Below, piece after piece: positions 24,108-35,526 of a stretch of 64,000 nucleotides of DNA (its first letter is position 1; each line of letters starts with the position of its first letter). The stretch comes from Lotus japonicus (Eukaryota; Streptophyta; Magnoliopsida; Fabales; Fabaceae), in the NCBI RefSeq assembly GCF_012489685.1, contig NC_080044.1:45756964-45820963 (forward strand), given 5' to 3'. The position numbers and the translations under genes were made by a program. The notes under the pieces are model-generated. The model worked only from the letters and a program-made list of their open reading frames with translations, did not search any database and was not told the origin of the DNA.

Positions 24108-25436
24108 TTATTATTATTTTTTTTAAACCAATTTCATTCAATTAAGAAGAAAAAGAGGGCCTAGAGGTCATTACATCATATTGGACAATGTCAAGTACCT
24201 CTTGAGGAACCTCCTCAAGGCAAACAAAGTCTCTATAGCTAAAAGATAAATGAGCAAGAGCATCCGCCGCACAATTACCCGAACGACGAACAAACAGAAA
24301 ACTGAAAACATCAAAATTTGGAAGCAAATAACGACAATCCATTACAATTGAATCTAAAATAGAAGAACCATTGGTACGACTCCATACGTCAAACAACACC
24401 AAGCAATCCGTCTCAAAAGCGACACGTCGAAGCCCCAAATCCTTGGCCATAAGCATCGCCCATCGAAGAGCTAGAGCCTCCGCTATTGAAGGCGCGAGAA
24501 CAGGTCCAAGGAGCCGGCACGCCGCTGCAATAACCTCTCCATAGCTGTCTCGAGCTATCAACCCACCTCCTGCCTCTCCGTTCTGTTGAAGCGCCGCATC
24601 CAAATTCACCTTGAAGACACCAACAGCAGGTCGGCTCCACACCGGTGGAAGAGACCGTGAGGACCGCTGCATAACGGGCTGTAAATCAGAGGGAGGGAGA
24701 AGGGTGCTCACACGCTTAAGAACTTGTTCCACCGTCGCCTGTGTATCATTGAAAACGAGTTCATTCCGTGTGCACCACAACACATACAGCAGCGTCATAA
24801 ACTTGCCCAGAAATTCATCATCCCGCTGCTGCAGCAAGCCATGCATGACCTCGTGGAAAGGACGCCCCGAATGCAAACGTAGACCAAGGGGCTCGCAAAC
24901 CACACCATTCTCGCCATGAGGCAACATAGCAAAGCATGCTCAATCGTTTCCACCTCGTCAGGGCATCGTGGGCAAACTGGATCCACGGCCAATCCGCGAG
25001 CATGAAGGATAGTGTTCACAGGAAGAACCCCCAAGCAGGCACGCCAAGCTGTCTCACGACGACGAGGGAGGGTTGGAGCCTTCCACAAACCCTTCCAGCA
25101 AGCACTCGGCAGCGATGGAGCATGAGAGGATGAGCCATGGCCACTCTCATCTTCCCTACGGAGAAACTGATACCCGAATTTTGTAGAATACAATCCATCA
25201 GGGGTCCAAGGCCAATAAAAAATGTCCATACGAGGAACTAGAGGAAGAGGCATAGCAAGAATAGCACTAGCCGTGGGAGGGCAGCACACAAACTCAATCA
25301 GAGGTTTGTTCCACACCAAAGAGCCAGGCAACATAAGATCAGAGACATGGACAGTTCCAAATTGTTTCACTATATCCTCACTAAAGACCATTGGAGCATC
25401 ACCAACCAACCAACATGCATTAATCTTCCCATGCAT
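24108..25436 (-). mobile_element. 5'-truncated L1-type LINE inserted downstream of the PHD/GNAT gene copy A
   Basis: Absent from the equivalent site in copy B (junction at about 60840). The T-rich left end (24108-24124) is the A-tail on minus. Short duplications ending TCATCGTA occur on both sides (24100-24107 and 25437-25444). The remaining ORF2 part is in two frames. 25436-24795 contains a zinc-binding reverse-transcriptase domain (WKAPTLPRRRETAWRACLGV, CPRCPDEVETIEHALLCC). 24927-24142 contains the RNase H-like domain (VNLDAALQQNGEAGGGLIARD, FETDCLVLFDVWS, NCAADALAHLS). A frameshift near 24900 separates them, so it is dead. Confidence 0.85.
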
Positions 25437-25676
25437 TCATCGTAGTAAACAAGCCACGGACTTGGGAAACATTCGGGCATATGTATTACGAGAGTATTGA
25501 AAACAATTTCCCAATAAGGGACACAAAAAGAACTGAAAATAAAATCCAATGACATGATACCTGTGAATAGAAATTTAAACAAACAAGAATTTATACAGTA
25601 ATGGATTAATTTAAAAATATTCAAGATAAAATGTTGAAAATTGTCTGAAGTTTTCATCATAACTTTGGTTATTTCC

Positions 25677-28669
25677 TTAACAGTCCTGCAGAGGTTCCAC
25701 ATTCAAATCAAGATGTGATCTCTCAGCCTGCTCCCTTTGTGGTTCATGGACTTCAGTTTGAAGTGCTAGTAGTGGTTCCTCGTCATTCTGAGATTCAACT
25801 TGATCGTCTGCGCCTTGGATAACATCTGTAGAAGGAGAAAATGAGTGAAAAGGAGAAAAAATCGAGCGGAAAAGAAAGAATGAGAGCAAAAGCGAGACTC
25901 ACCTGATGTTCTCACACACAAATCTTTGTACATAATCATAGTTCGAGGGAACGTCAAGATGTTGTGAGAGGATATTTCTTTCTTTATCTCTCGGCTAACC
26001 TCATTGACCAAATTGAAAATGAACTTCTGCGTCCACATTTCAACATTCTCAGGAACAGATGGAATAACCAAGGTTTTGACCTGAAGGCTGCATAGGAACT
26101 GGAATAGGCAGTGACGACCATGAGAAATGTCTATGTGTATATAATAATGCTTTGAAGGACAGTGATAGGAAACAAGTGTCAACACTTACAGATTCAATTT
26201 CCTTCATTAACAACCGGCAAATTCCTTGGCACCTGTACGCCTTATCTGTGGCAATAAAGGGCATTTCCGCCATCCCTCTCCCATGGAACCTAAAGAGTCA
26301 TGAAGTAACAAGTCAATAACTATGTATCTCAATCTTTGTTTAACGCAACAAAATTATAGAACTGACATTGCTAAGTTTCAAAGAGTACTCACAAACTCAA
26401 TAACCAAACCAAGTTGATAAGATGATTAAAAAAACGGAAAGAGGATACCTTATGGAAGCAGCAGCTAAGATCGCATCGTCTTTCTCCAGGACAAAGGTAT
26501 AAAAGCGACTGAAATCTACCCTTCTGAGGTTTGCTCTGAATGGTAGATGACAGAAATGGATCAAAAGGTTGTATTGTTGAAGAGTGTTAGGGGGGGAAAT
26601 TATGACAGCAGCAGTAATGAGTTGTGTGCTCAAAGAGGAACTAAACTAGAGCTTACCCGCGACTATAAGCAATACTTTGCACCACATCGATGCCTGTCTT
26701 TTTATCAATGATTGTCGCAAAAGCTTCATCCATTAATTTCGAAGTAACTGCAACCTTCAAATTATTTTCTAGATATGCATTCCTAGAAGCAGAGATAACA
26801 GCTTTTGGATGGATAACCCTCCAAGAGTAGCTTTCAGAGATATCATTTCTGATTCGCAATGAGTTCTCCAGTTTCTCATAGATCTTTCACAAAGGACAAA
26901 GTCAAATTTCTAAAATATGATGGGAAAAAAACACAAAAATAATCTCTTCCTCCTAACACCGTTACTTTTTGTTTTTAAACCAAAACCAAACATAGTATTT
27001 GATTTACATCATTGACACAAATCATAGAGAATACATACCTGTCGGCAGCCTGGCCCACAGTATAATCTTGTACAGCCAGGGCCTAGGGTTTCTTCTGAGA
27101 ATTTTTTTTCATAATGTTTCAAGCACCCCCAATGAACTATAAAAGCATGAAAAGTGCTGTTTCAGCTACATCAACTGATTTTGTTATATAAATTGGGAGG
27201 AAAGGAGTTAACCCACCAGTTCTGTAAGTTAACAACACCCCACCCCCTCTTTTTCTCACAAAAAGAGGAAAATGGAGATCATGAGAAACTTACATTTCTT
27301 ATCGCATTGGGAGCAGGTGACTAATTCCTTACTCTCTTCCCCCCGCCTGCAGTATTTGCATATACAATATGGACACAACCAACCACTGTGGGGCACCCTC
27401 TGCAGTTTAAAAGGAAAGAATTCACAATAATTATGTAGATCATCAAATAAAAAATATAAACCAACAAAACTGTTTCGGGGAACATAAAAAGACCCTTTTC
27501 CAGAAAATGAAGTAAAAAATCAATTTGATTACCTTCGATATGCATAAAGAATGATATGTGGAGGGACATGTGTCACAGGAGATCAAGTCTCCCCCATCTC
27601 CACAGATTGAACATGCACCATCATTTTGTTCAGCAGCATTTTCTTTGGGCACATACGAAAACGGACATCGGAGTTTAATCTCGTTTGCATTAAGCCAAGC
27701 TGTAATCAGGAGGTCCTGGAGGCATGTATTTTCATCTTTGCGAGGGAGGTACATATGTTCATATGGTTCTCCAAGTTCACTTCCAGCATGCTTCTCAAAG
27801 GTCCATACTGATATTTCCCTCTGGCAGCAGTTGCATAATATACCACCCCTGGTAATTAATCCCGTCGCGTTTGGTACCTGCTCAGACCCATAAAAATAGT
27901 CCACTTGTTCAAATTCTTTAATAACCTCACGATCGATCAACCATGACAGAATGGTTCTTTGACATGACCTTGCTTGTAGAGGTAAAGGTGAACCTCTCCT
28001 CACGTTTATAGCTTGTCCTTCAGATGATGATGGACCTTTTTTCACAATTGAACTTGGTCCAGGATTACCAGTTTCCTTGTTTCTTTTCCCGTCAGCTTCC
28101 CTTTGCTGAGATCCAGGACTCTTTGTGCCATGCCTACACCTTTGTCCCCCCTGTCCACCACCATGCCCACCATGCCTATGACCTTTTCCACCTTGTCCAT
28201 GACTCTGTGCTGCGTTTCTATCAGTCACAACCACACCTGAATCCACAAGTTCAGTCTCCATTTCTCTTGTAGAGCTTGAGTTCCCACCTTGTCCACGACT
28301 CGCTCCATGCCTTGCAACTGAATCTAAACTTGGTTCCACCATTTCAGCAAATGGAACATTAATTAAATCCACCATTTGAGTCTCCATGTCCAGTGTTGTG
28401 GATACAGTTGTCTTTTCACCTCGTCTACCATGTCCATATCTTGCATTCAAATCTGCACCTGAGCTCTGCATTGCTCTTTGAGAGGATGATCTTGTTTTTG
28501 CACCTCCAAAACCCTGTCCACCTCTTGTGCTCTTTCTTTTTTTTCGTCCTCCTTGACGCATACCCCTTGAATAATCTGGATCAGAACTGTGTTCATCACT
28601 TTCATGATTGCTTCGATCTGCATAGTTTACATCTTGTTTGCGATGCCTCATGCTGTTTGTACCAGCCAT
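25677..28669 (-). CDS. PHD-finger / GNAT acyltransferase protein, IDM1-like family, copy A (699 aa)
   Basis: Eight minus exons: 28669-27533, 27399-27294, 27136-27039, 26883-26657, 26535-26449, 26289-26190, 26098-25903 and 25825-25677. All junctions are GT/AG and all phases agree, giving 699 codons plus TAA. The N-terminus has a basic stretch (GGRKKRKSTRGG, about 40-51) suiting nuclear import, and a Gly/His-rich tract (about 158-182). Residues 239-329 form the domain next to the PHD in this family (TGLITRGGILCNCCQ, EKHAG). The PHD finger starts at CSIC (about 353), with CDTC, H-x-x-x-C and, after an intron, CPYC. Exons 5-7 form the GNAT fold (FYTFVLEKDDAILAAASIR, MAEMPFIATDKAYRCQGICR). The protein ends LDLNVEPLQDC, containing a DLNxxP EAR repression motif. 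The best-known relative, Arabidopsis IDM1/ROS4, is a histone H3 acetyltransferase that opposes DNA methylation; this protein is shorter, so its exact role is inferred. An upstream untranslated exon is likely (acceptor TTTTGCCACAG near 28711). Confidence 0.88.
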
Positions 28670-28780
28670 TGGAAGTTCTGACAATTTATGATGCCAAAAT
28701 ATCTGTGGCAAAATTAGAAAATAGCTTAAGAGGACATTCATACTCACAAACCAGCACAACAATCACGTTTGTCTGAGAAA

Positions 28781-29150
28781 TACTACATTGAATCTCATTA
28801 CCATCTTCAAATTAGTGTTTATTGAGACTTATAATGTTCATACAGTTACAATGAAATTCCTGGTAAAACTACGAGGAAGCAACAGCTTGCCTTTGCTTAA
28901 ATTTGTTAAAAAATTTCCTGCACCTTGTATGCTAAGAAGAACAGTTAATCTTTACTTTTTGATTTATGCTTCATTTCTACGCAACTATAAGAAGAATTTT
29001 ATGTAGTTTTTTATAGCATAGTCTTTATATAAAATCATATGACATGTAGTTTATTATAGCATAGTCTTTATATAAAATTTTAGAAGAACGTCATGCTGCT
29101 ATATCACTTACAGATTTAAACCGAACACATGAATTTTTTATATTATAATC
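28781..29150. other. Upstream region or first intron of copy A, no gene recognised
   Basis: AT-rich. It contains a near-direct repeat (TAGTTTTTTATAGCATAGTC and TAGTTTATTATAGCATAGTC, about 29005-29070). Confidence 0.45.
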
Positions 29151-29325
29151 TAACACGCCCCCTCACGCAAGAGCCCACTTGGGCTTGAAGAGTGGATGAT
29201 GCACAGGCCCACCTACCAAGTGTTGAAATTCCACTTACAATTAGAATAATAGGGGGCGCCAAGGGTCGAACTCGAGACCACTTAGTCATAGAGGCTCTGA
29301 TACCAACTTGAATGAAAAACATATT
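29151..29325 (-). mobile_element. Degenerate TRIM interior
   Basis: The sequence from TAACACGCCCCCTCACGCAA to the PBS-like GCTCTGATACCA (29294-29305; on minus TGGTATCAGAGC) matches the interior of the TRIM at 17165-17318, including the GGGCTTGAAG and GCACAGGCCC blocks. The terminal repeats are decayed and no target duplication is visible. Confidence 0.6.
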
Positions 29326-29497
29326 ATGTTTTATTCTATGCATAATAAGTAATTGTGTTAGGAACCCGGATTTTCAGAAGGGAAATTGAGGAACAGTATA
29401 TTATTTACTGAGAATTCTGGAGAAAACCCAGAATTCTATGATAGAGCTTACAAGGAAAATAGTAGAAAAACGAAGATAGAATGAGACAATTTCGAGA

Positions 29498-29500
<3 letters not shown>

Positions 29501-29539
<39 letters not shown>
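29501..29539. repeat. (TC)n microsatellite
   Basis: Uninterrupted TC dinucleotides, about 19 units. Confidence 0.95.
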
Positions 29540-29544
<5 letters not shown>

Positions 29545-29899
29545 TAGGTCATGACAGCATGATCTATACCAGAACATATCTTACGAATTATACATCAATC
29601 AAGCAAAACAAATAATGAAGGGTGTCTTGATTACGGTTATAAAAAAGAGTTTAGTTCTTAAATACAAAAGAAGAAGAAAACTTGTTTGTCTCGTTTTAAA
29701 ACACAGTTTTTCTCGTTTTAGATTTTAAGGCAAGATATTCAAAATAAGGATTATGGATTTAATCGGAGAGGGGTATTGATCGTAAATCCCATAATCACAA
29801 GATCAATGGTAAGATTTAGCAAAATTCCTTATATATATCCATATAAAATAGCAGAAACAACAACAACAAAAACACTATAAATTACTAAGGAACACTTAA

Positions 29900-31340
29900 A
29901 AAAAGTTGTACTCTGCGAGGAGAATCGAGATTGGCGCTTAGAATGCACTGTTAGGACCATTTGTAAAGACAAACATAGGGTAAGATTGCGTGTACGTCGA
30001 GGAGAAATAAAGGAATATAACTGTTATGGCGTTAGGAACGAGTCCACACTTGGTTTTCATCAAATGACTAGAACTTGTTGATCCAGTGGCGGAAGGATAA
30101 GGGAGAAGGAGAAGAGCAATAATAAGCTGCTTGGATCTTAGAAACAGGAGATCCCGGGTGAGGACACAATTAAGACCAGACAGCTGGATCAGAGAGATAT
30201 GCACATTGAGTTTGGAAACCCTCGAAAAAGTGGTTTACCGCGTGAGGTCGTGGTAGAAAGAATCTTGGTCGTGGTACTAGTCGTAGCCGTAGTTCATTGG
30301 TGATTACCAACGAGGGGAGTGGAAGTTTTTCCGGGAACCCATACTTCCAAGGTGAGCTGTGAGGCGAACTATTAGAGTGGGTAAGCGCCCCTACTTTTCT
30401 TATAGTGGGTAGAAGGTTTCTGAGCTAAGTGGCCAAGCTGGTACCACCACAATTGTAGGAATAATTTCATTGATTGATCGACCAGTGGGATATTCTCTTA
30501 CGTACAGAACCACCAGGCTTAACGATCCGCTTTGCCGCTCTGTTTGTTCGTCCCAATCTCTATTCGAGTCTCTCCTTCATTTCATGGCATGGCTCTCTCT
30601 GAGAGCCTTGTACCTTTATTCAATGAGATATTGTTTAGGATGGGTGTTGCTTTCTTTCATGTTGGAATTTCTCCCGCTATAATGTAATATATAGGAGCTC
30701 TCTCGGCTTTCTTTATGATAATTGTATTCTTTCTATTCCTTCCAGCCAAGCACGAAAGGACACTATTGAGCCCAACACTTCAAGATACTCTAACTCTAAA
30801 AGAGGCATTTCATATCTATCTTTTGTGCTAATAGAAGCCAACTACAGAAGCTTTAACATCTAGTTTACGTGCTGTAAATAAGTATCAACGAAAAGGTGCA
30901 TTGATACCACCACGGTCCTACTGAAGTTCACTACAGGCTAGCGTACTACAGGGGAAGGAGGAAATGTTCATAATGGAATCTCTCAAGAAATCAAAATAGA
31001 CTGAACTTTCAAAGTGGAGAAACTTCTCAGCATGTGTTAGAATGACTGTCTTGGTGGAAGAGGGCAGAGAGCTTACACGAATGAAAGACAGGAAAGGCCC
31101 AAGCAAAGAGCAGGATTCACGAATGGGGGATTCGGAAGCAAGAAAGTGTCTGCAAGTGGAGTCATAAAACATAACTCAATTCATAGGAATGTCATACTAA
31201 AACAGCCTCGGAACCAGCCCCAATCCAAACACCGCCACTTGACGTGCCAGCCTCAGTCTAAGTCTCTCATCGTCAATGCAGTGGGGGAGAGAAGGGGGCC
31301 TGGCGACTCAAAAAAAAGGGTTTTGCGAAACAACACGCGT
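29900..31340. other. Possible organelle-derived (mitochondrial) insert
   Basis: About 1.4 kb with higher GC content and a non-repetitive texture, unlike the AT-rich surroundings. It has open but unrecognised frames (for example 30204-29938 minus and 30470-30682 plus). The flanks at 29752-29815 and 31340-31460 resemble each other (AATGGTAAGATTTAGC and AATGGTCAGATTTAGCC words). Mitochondrial origin is an impression from composition and style only. Confidence 0.3.
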
Positions 31341-34300
31341 AGCTTAATCGCATAATCACGACTAAGGCGATTTTAATCACGTTAATGGTCAGATTTAGCC
31401 AGAAAAAGATTATGCAAGAGATTTCAATCACCCAGGTCCATTGTAATTGCACCATCATTAGATTAAGGGATTGAAATCAGGATTTAGACTACCATGCTTT
31501 AAAGCTAAAATTACAAAATATTTCTCAGATATTCTCTGTTATTGTTTTTTCATACGTCTTTCAATCTCACCAAAAATCTCGCTCAAGCAGCTTTTTTACT
31601 TTTCTTTTGAAAAATAGGTTTTAAAAATTATTTTTGAAAAAAATTCTTAAAACTCCAAAAATTAAGGGAATCAAACAAGTCCAAAGCTACCTGCATGCAA
31701 AATTGCACTTGCCATTCAGGCAATCCACACTTTAATTGAGGAGATCTGAACACTTTCCTCAGCAAGGGTAGAGGTAATCATCTGCCATATAGACTCACAA
31801 CCATAGCATAAATTATTACCGAAAAGAAAAGATACCTTCAATTTGGAATGAGATCTTTGCCCTAGATTCTTGCTGTAGCAGATCTTTGAGCAGTGATCAC
31901 TGCAGAAGAAAATAATCTACTATGAAATGCCTGCACAGTTGGAAAATGTTAGATAGAAATAAATTTGAGCTGAAAATCTGCACTTAGTGCAAGAGCTCAT
32001 GCCACATGCGAACGAGAACGAGAAAATTATACCAGCGGAAATCGAGAAAATGTTCTTCCCTTTCAGGTCTTTGAAAAACAAATTAGATATTCCACGTCCT
32101 CAAGAGCAGGATATCGGGCAACGAATTTAGACTGCATGCAGTCTTCGGCAGCTAGGTGTTTACCAGTAGTAGTGAACGAGTGATATGAATTTGGGGATTC
32201 CCGAATTGTACAAGGCTAGGGTAGGGTTACATTGTATTTATATTGACAAGTGCTTCTGCTTTCATTTTAAATATTATTTCTTGTAAAATAATTGCAATTA
32301 AAAGGATTTGTATTGGTAAAATCCACAAAAGCAAATAATATTATTATATCGTGAAACAGCAAAAAAGCTTGTATCAAGTCAAAATAACAGACGGGGAGAC
32401 TTGGCCCTCGTTTGTGCTAAGCCACACTTGCCAAAATGTGTTTCACTTATTCATTGTCTAATCCATCATTAATTGTAAGCTTCCTTGTGTAGATATTCTA
32501 TTAGATGTGTTTTTATAACCCAATCTTAGATAAGAATAAGAAAAGAAACTTGTGCAATTTTTCATAACTGTTTATGTCAGGCATAAGACAGTATTTTGTT
32601 CTGCTCCATTTCTCTGTCTGCCAGGTCACAAGGCTGACAGAAGTTGTGAAATCCAGTTTCTTATGTTCTATAATATGGGATGTAATGGATAAAAGCAGGT
32701 ATTAAGTATTTCAATGCAGAGTTTTAGCACTTCAATAGATAAAATGCTACCCGAGCAACATTAACTATTTGATTAGAATGTGGCCCTTCTTGTAAACTTT
32801 CCTGCATGTTTGCCAAAAACAAAATAATTGATAGATGGAGAATAGGGAAATTCATTTCATAAACTTACATACTAAAATTTGACTAAAGTGTGGTCCTTCT
32901 TTCAAACTCTCCAGCATGTTAACCAAAAAAAGTTACTAGTAGAAGATAGAAAATGAGGAATTCATTTACCACTGAGTGGGTGGATCAGCCAGTTGGTCTA
33001 ACTGAACCAAATGTCTCGAGTTTGATCACTAGGCTTGCAGCTGCATTAAATACTCGGAGGGAGAGCTTACCCGCGGCATGTTATCTTAACCAGCTCAAGC
33101 AAGATTGTTTCTTGTGGAGGATACATGAGTCCTAGCCCAAAATATAGGAAATAGAGAGTCCTTTCAGACACAATCTATATAAAAAATTTCCGTATCTTCT
33201 AGCATTTATAGTTGTTCAAAATTGTTTTGGATTAGACAAGAAAAGGAAACACTACAATAGTTTCCCTAAAGTTATTAACCCACCTAAGTGGCCTCCAAGA
33301 TCTTTCCAACAACTATAATAGTACTTCTTCTTGCATTGATTATGTCATTGAAAAATGCTAGTACTTGAAAGGTAAGATGATGGATTGATCTCATTATCTC
33401 TTGAAGAAACATCCTGAATAAGAACTCATGTACTAAACATTGGTGAAGGAATGGAAATTGATGGCTGGGACTAAAATCAGTAACTACTTAGAATTGAAGA
33501 AACTAGATATTGCTTCAAGTCGACTATGTATAATTAACGGCTGATTAAATTAAATGTCAGTCCTAGGCAAAATTATGTCATAGAACTCTCAAGTGTGTAT
33601 CCAAAACAAGAAATGTGAATAAACCATATTTAGTTATTGAATCATCATATTTTTGCTTGTCAGATTCTCTTAAACATAAATAGGTACTGCAACAAATCTG
33701 TCCTAACTTCATTAACAAAAAAATAAGAGGATAGAACAAACACCCTCCAAAAAAATTAACAAACAGAAGATGGAACTCCAAAGGTTAAACAGCTTTACCA
33801 TTTAATGTTGTTGTTAGGTTCCGCAGCCCAGGTTGTTGGATGCGATGTTGGAAGCATGTTGGTGGAGCAAAGTGCAAGCTTTCATCCCCAGGTACCCATT
33901 CGCACCAATGGATTGCGATTTTCCCCATCTGCAACAGGTTCTGCATATCTTGTTTCCCCATAGCTGAATTTCTCATTTTGATTCGTTTAGATTCAGCAAG
34001 GAACATGGAATAGAGGAATCGATGGTGAGTTTCAATTTGGGGTTCACCAGCACAGATAGCAACCAGAACCCAAAATAGAAACAACGCACAGATTTCGAAG
34101 AAATAGATGAAGCGAATCAGGAATCGAATATGAAAGCTATTTTAAAGATGAAGTGAAATTACACTGAAAATTGCTATGGGTTTAGCTTATGGACAATTGG
34201 ACGGAAATTGCTAAGCAGAGTTGGGAATACGCCATGCCGGTTCGTAGGGGCTTATGGTCTAGTTTACCACAGGCTCAGATTAGGTCAGACCAAATTGGTA

Positions 34301-34397
34301 TTATTATTATATACTTATTAAATTTTTTGTATATTTAAGCAAATTGAGTTACATAATGACTCAAAGTTATAAGTATATAATGTATTTAAATACCTTA
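31341..34397. other. Region upstream of the PHD/GNAT gene copy A, no clear gene
   Basis: Mostly AT-rich. A 63-codon frame at 33976-33785 (minus; MRNSAMGKQDMQNLLQ...) has no recognised domain and could be a 5' exon or untranslated leader of copy A, or chance. The stretch 34165-34215 recurs at 54911-54960, on the other side of the Tat element. Confidence 0.35.
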
Positions 34398-35180
34398 TGT
34401 TGGCCCAAAATATTTGGCCCAAAAAGTATGGGCCTTGTCGAAAACATGAACCAGAAGAGTCAGGAAAAATGTTAAGTCAAAAAGGGATGGTGGAATTCGA
34501 CAAACACACTGGCAACCAGTGCTATAAACACGGGCATGTTTACCACGTGTGGCATTGACTAAAGCAGTTGGAAAAGCGTGTGCTTCTCCCCACGATGGCT
34601 ATCCACGTGGCCAGGAAACGGTTGAAGAAAACCACTTTCACCACTACACATGGAACTCACCCTCCAGTAAGGAGGGAAAACCGCCAAGAGTACAAGGGAC
34701 ATGGAGCTCTATAAATAGGAGAATCTGATTCAGAAAAATGGTTCTCAACTCAACTCTAAAAAACTCACTAAAAAGCTCATATGTCCGCATCAAAGAGACT
34801 CAATGAGCCTAACGTGATCATGGAGGAGTATGTTGCTGAGCCAGTCATTTATGTTTCATGCCTTTAAGTGTTTTAAGATTGTCATTTCTTCACTTTTGCT
34901 TTTCTGTCGATTTCTTTCTGTCTAATGTAATTAGTTGTTTTTCGACTTATTTGATGTACCCTTTTGTTTGTTTAATGCAATTCGGAATTCATAATTTGCA
35001 AGTCTATTAACTTATCGATTTCACTCTTGACACACGGTTGTCGAGTTGTCTAGCTTTCACACGCAACGCTTTGGCAAGACGTTTTCCCAAAAGGGGCCTT
35101 AATTCGCAAAATTCTTAACTTCTTAAACTTTTTCCAATCGGATTTGGAGAATGTTTGTTTACTAAATATCACTGTAAACA
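34398..35180 (+). repeat. 5' LTR of the Tat element (783 bp)
   Basis: TATA box TATAAATA at 34710-34717. Compared with the 3' LTR it lacks a segment of about 40 bp in the middle and carries a few small differences near the start (AAAAAGTATGGGCC here, AAAACGTGGCC there). Confidence 0.92.
34710..34717 (+). promoter_or_regulatory. TATA box of the Tat 5' LTR
   Basis: TATAAATA within CTCTATAAATAGGAG; likely start of the element RNA about 30 nt downstream. The partner in the 3' LTR is at 54066-54073. Confidence 0.6.
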
Positions 35181-35526
35181 AATTGGCAGGCCCAGGGGGA
35201 CCTTTTTGTGAAAACTAAGTTTTACATAAGTGTTTTGTGTGTTGTGTTCATTGCATGCTAACTGCTACTTGTTCTTTATTTACGTGATTTGGTTTTATGC
35301 ACTTGAGAAGTGGTAGAACAGTAAGTATGACGAACAACAGAGGCTGAACCTCCCCCCAGGGATTTAATGTGGTGAATCAAGGAAGTCCTGGTGGAAGTAG
35401 TGGTAACAGCCATGAGGAATTGCCTCATGGAACAAGCTCCGGCGTCCCTACACCGCCCCAAGCAGTGGTAGTGTCTGCTGTAGCGGAAATGCCCATTTCC
35501 ACGACAGTCCAGGCCATACAAAAGGA

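Larger units (their letters stand above)
23464..28780 (-). repeat. Segmental duplication, copy A (partner 60226-64000)
   Basis: The sequence from about 23464 rightwards, minus the LINE at 24108-25436, aligns with 60226-64000 at high identity through the 3' flank, all exons and all short introns of the PHD/GNAT gene. Order and orientation are the same, so it is a direct duplication now about 37 kb apart, with the 20-kb Tat element accounting for much of the spacing. The right limit is a lower bound because copy B leaves the window. Confidence 0.85.

Noticed and set aside
25370..25702. Extension of the copy A reading frame downstream of exon 8
   Set aside because: It follows the TAA at 25677 and is not conserved in frame between copies.
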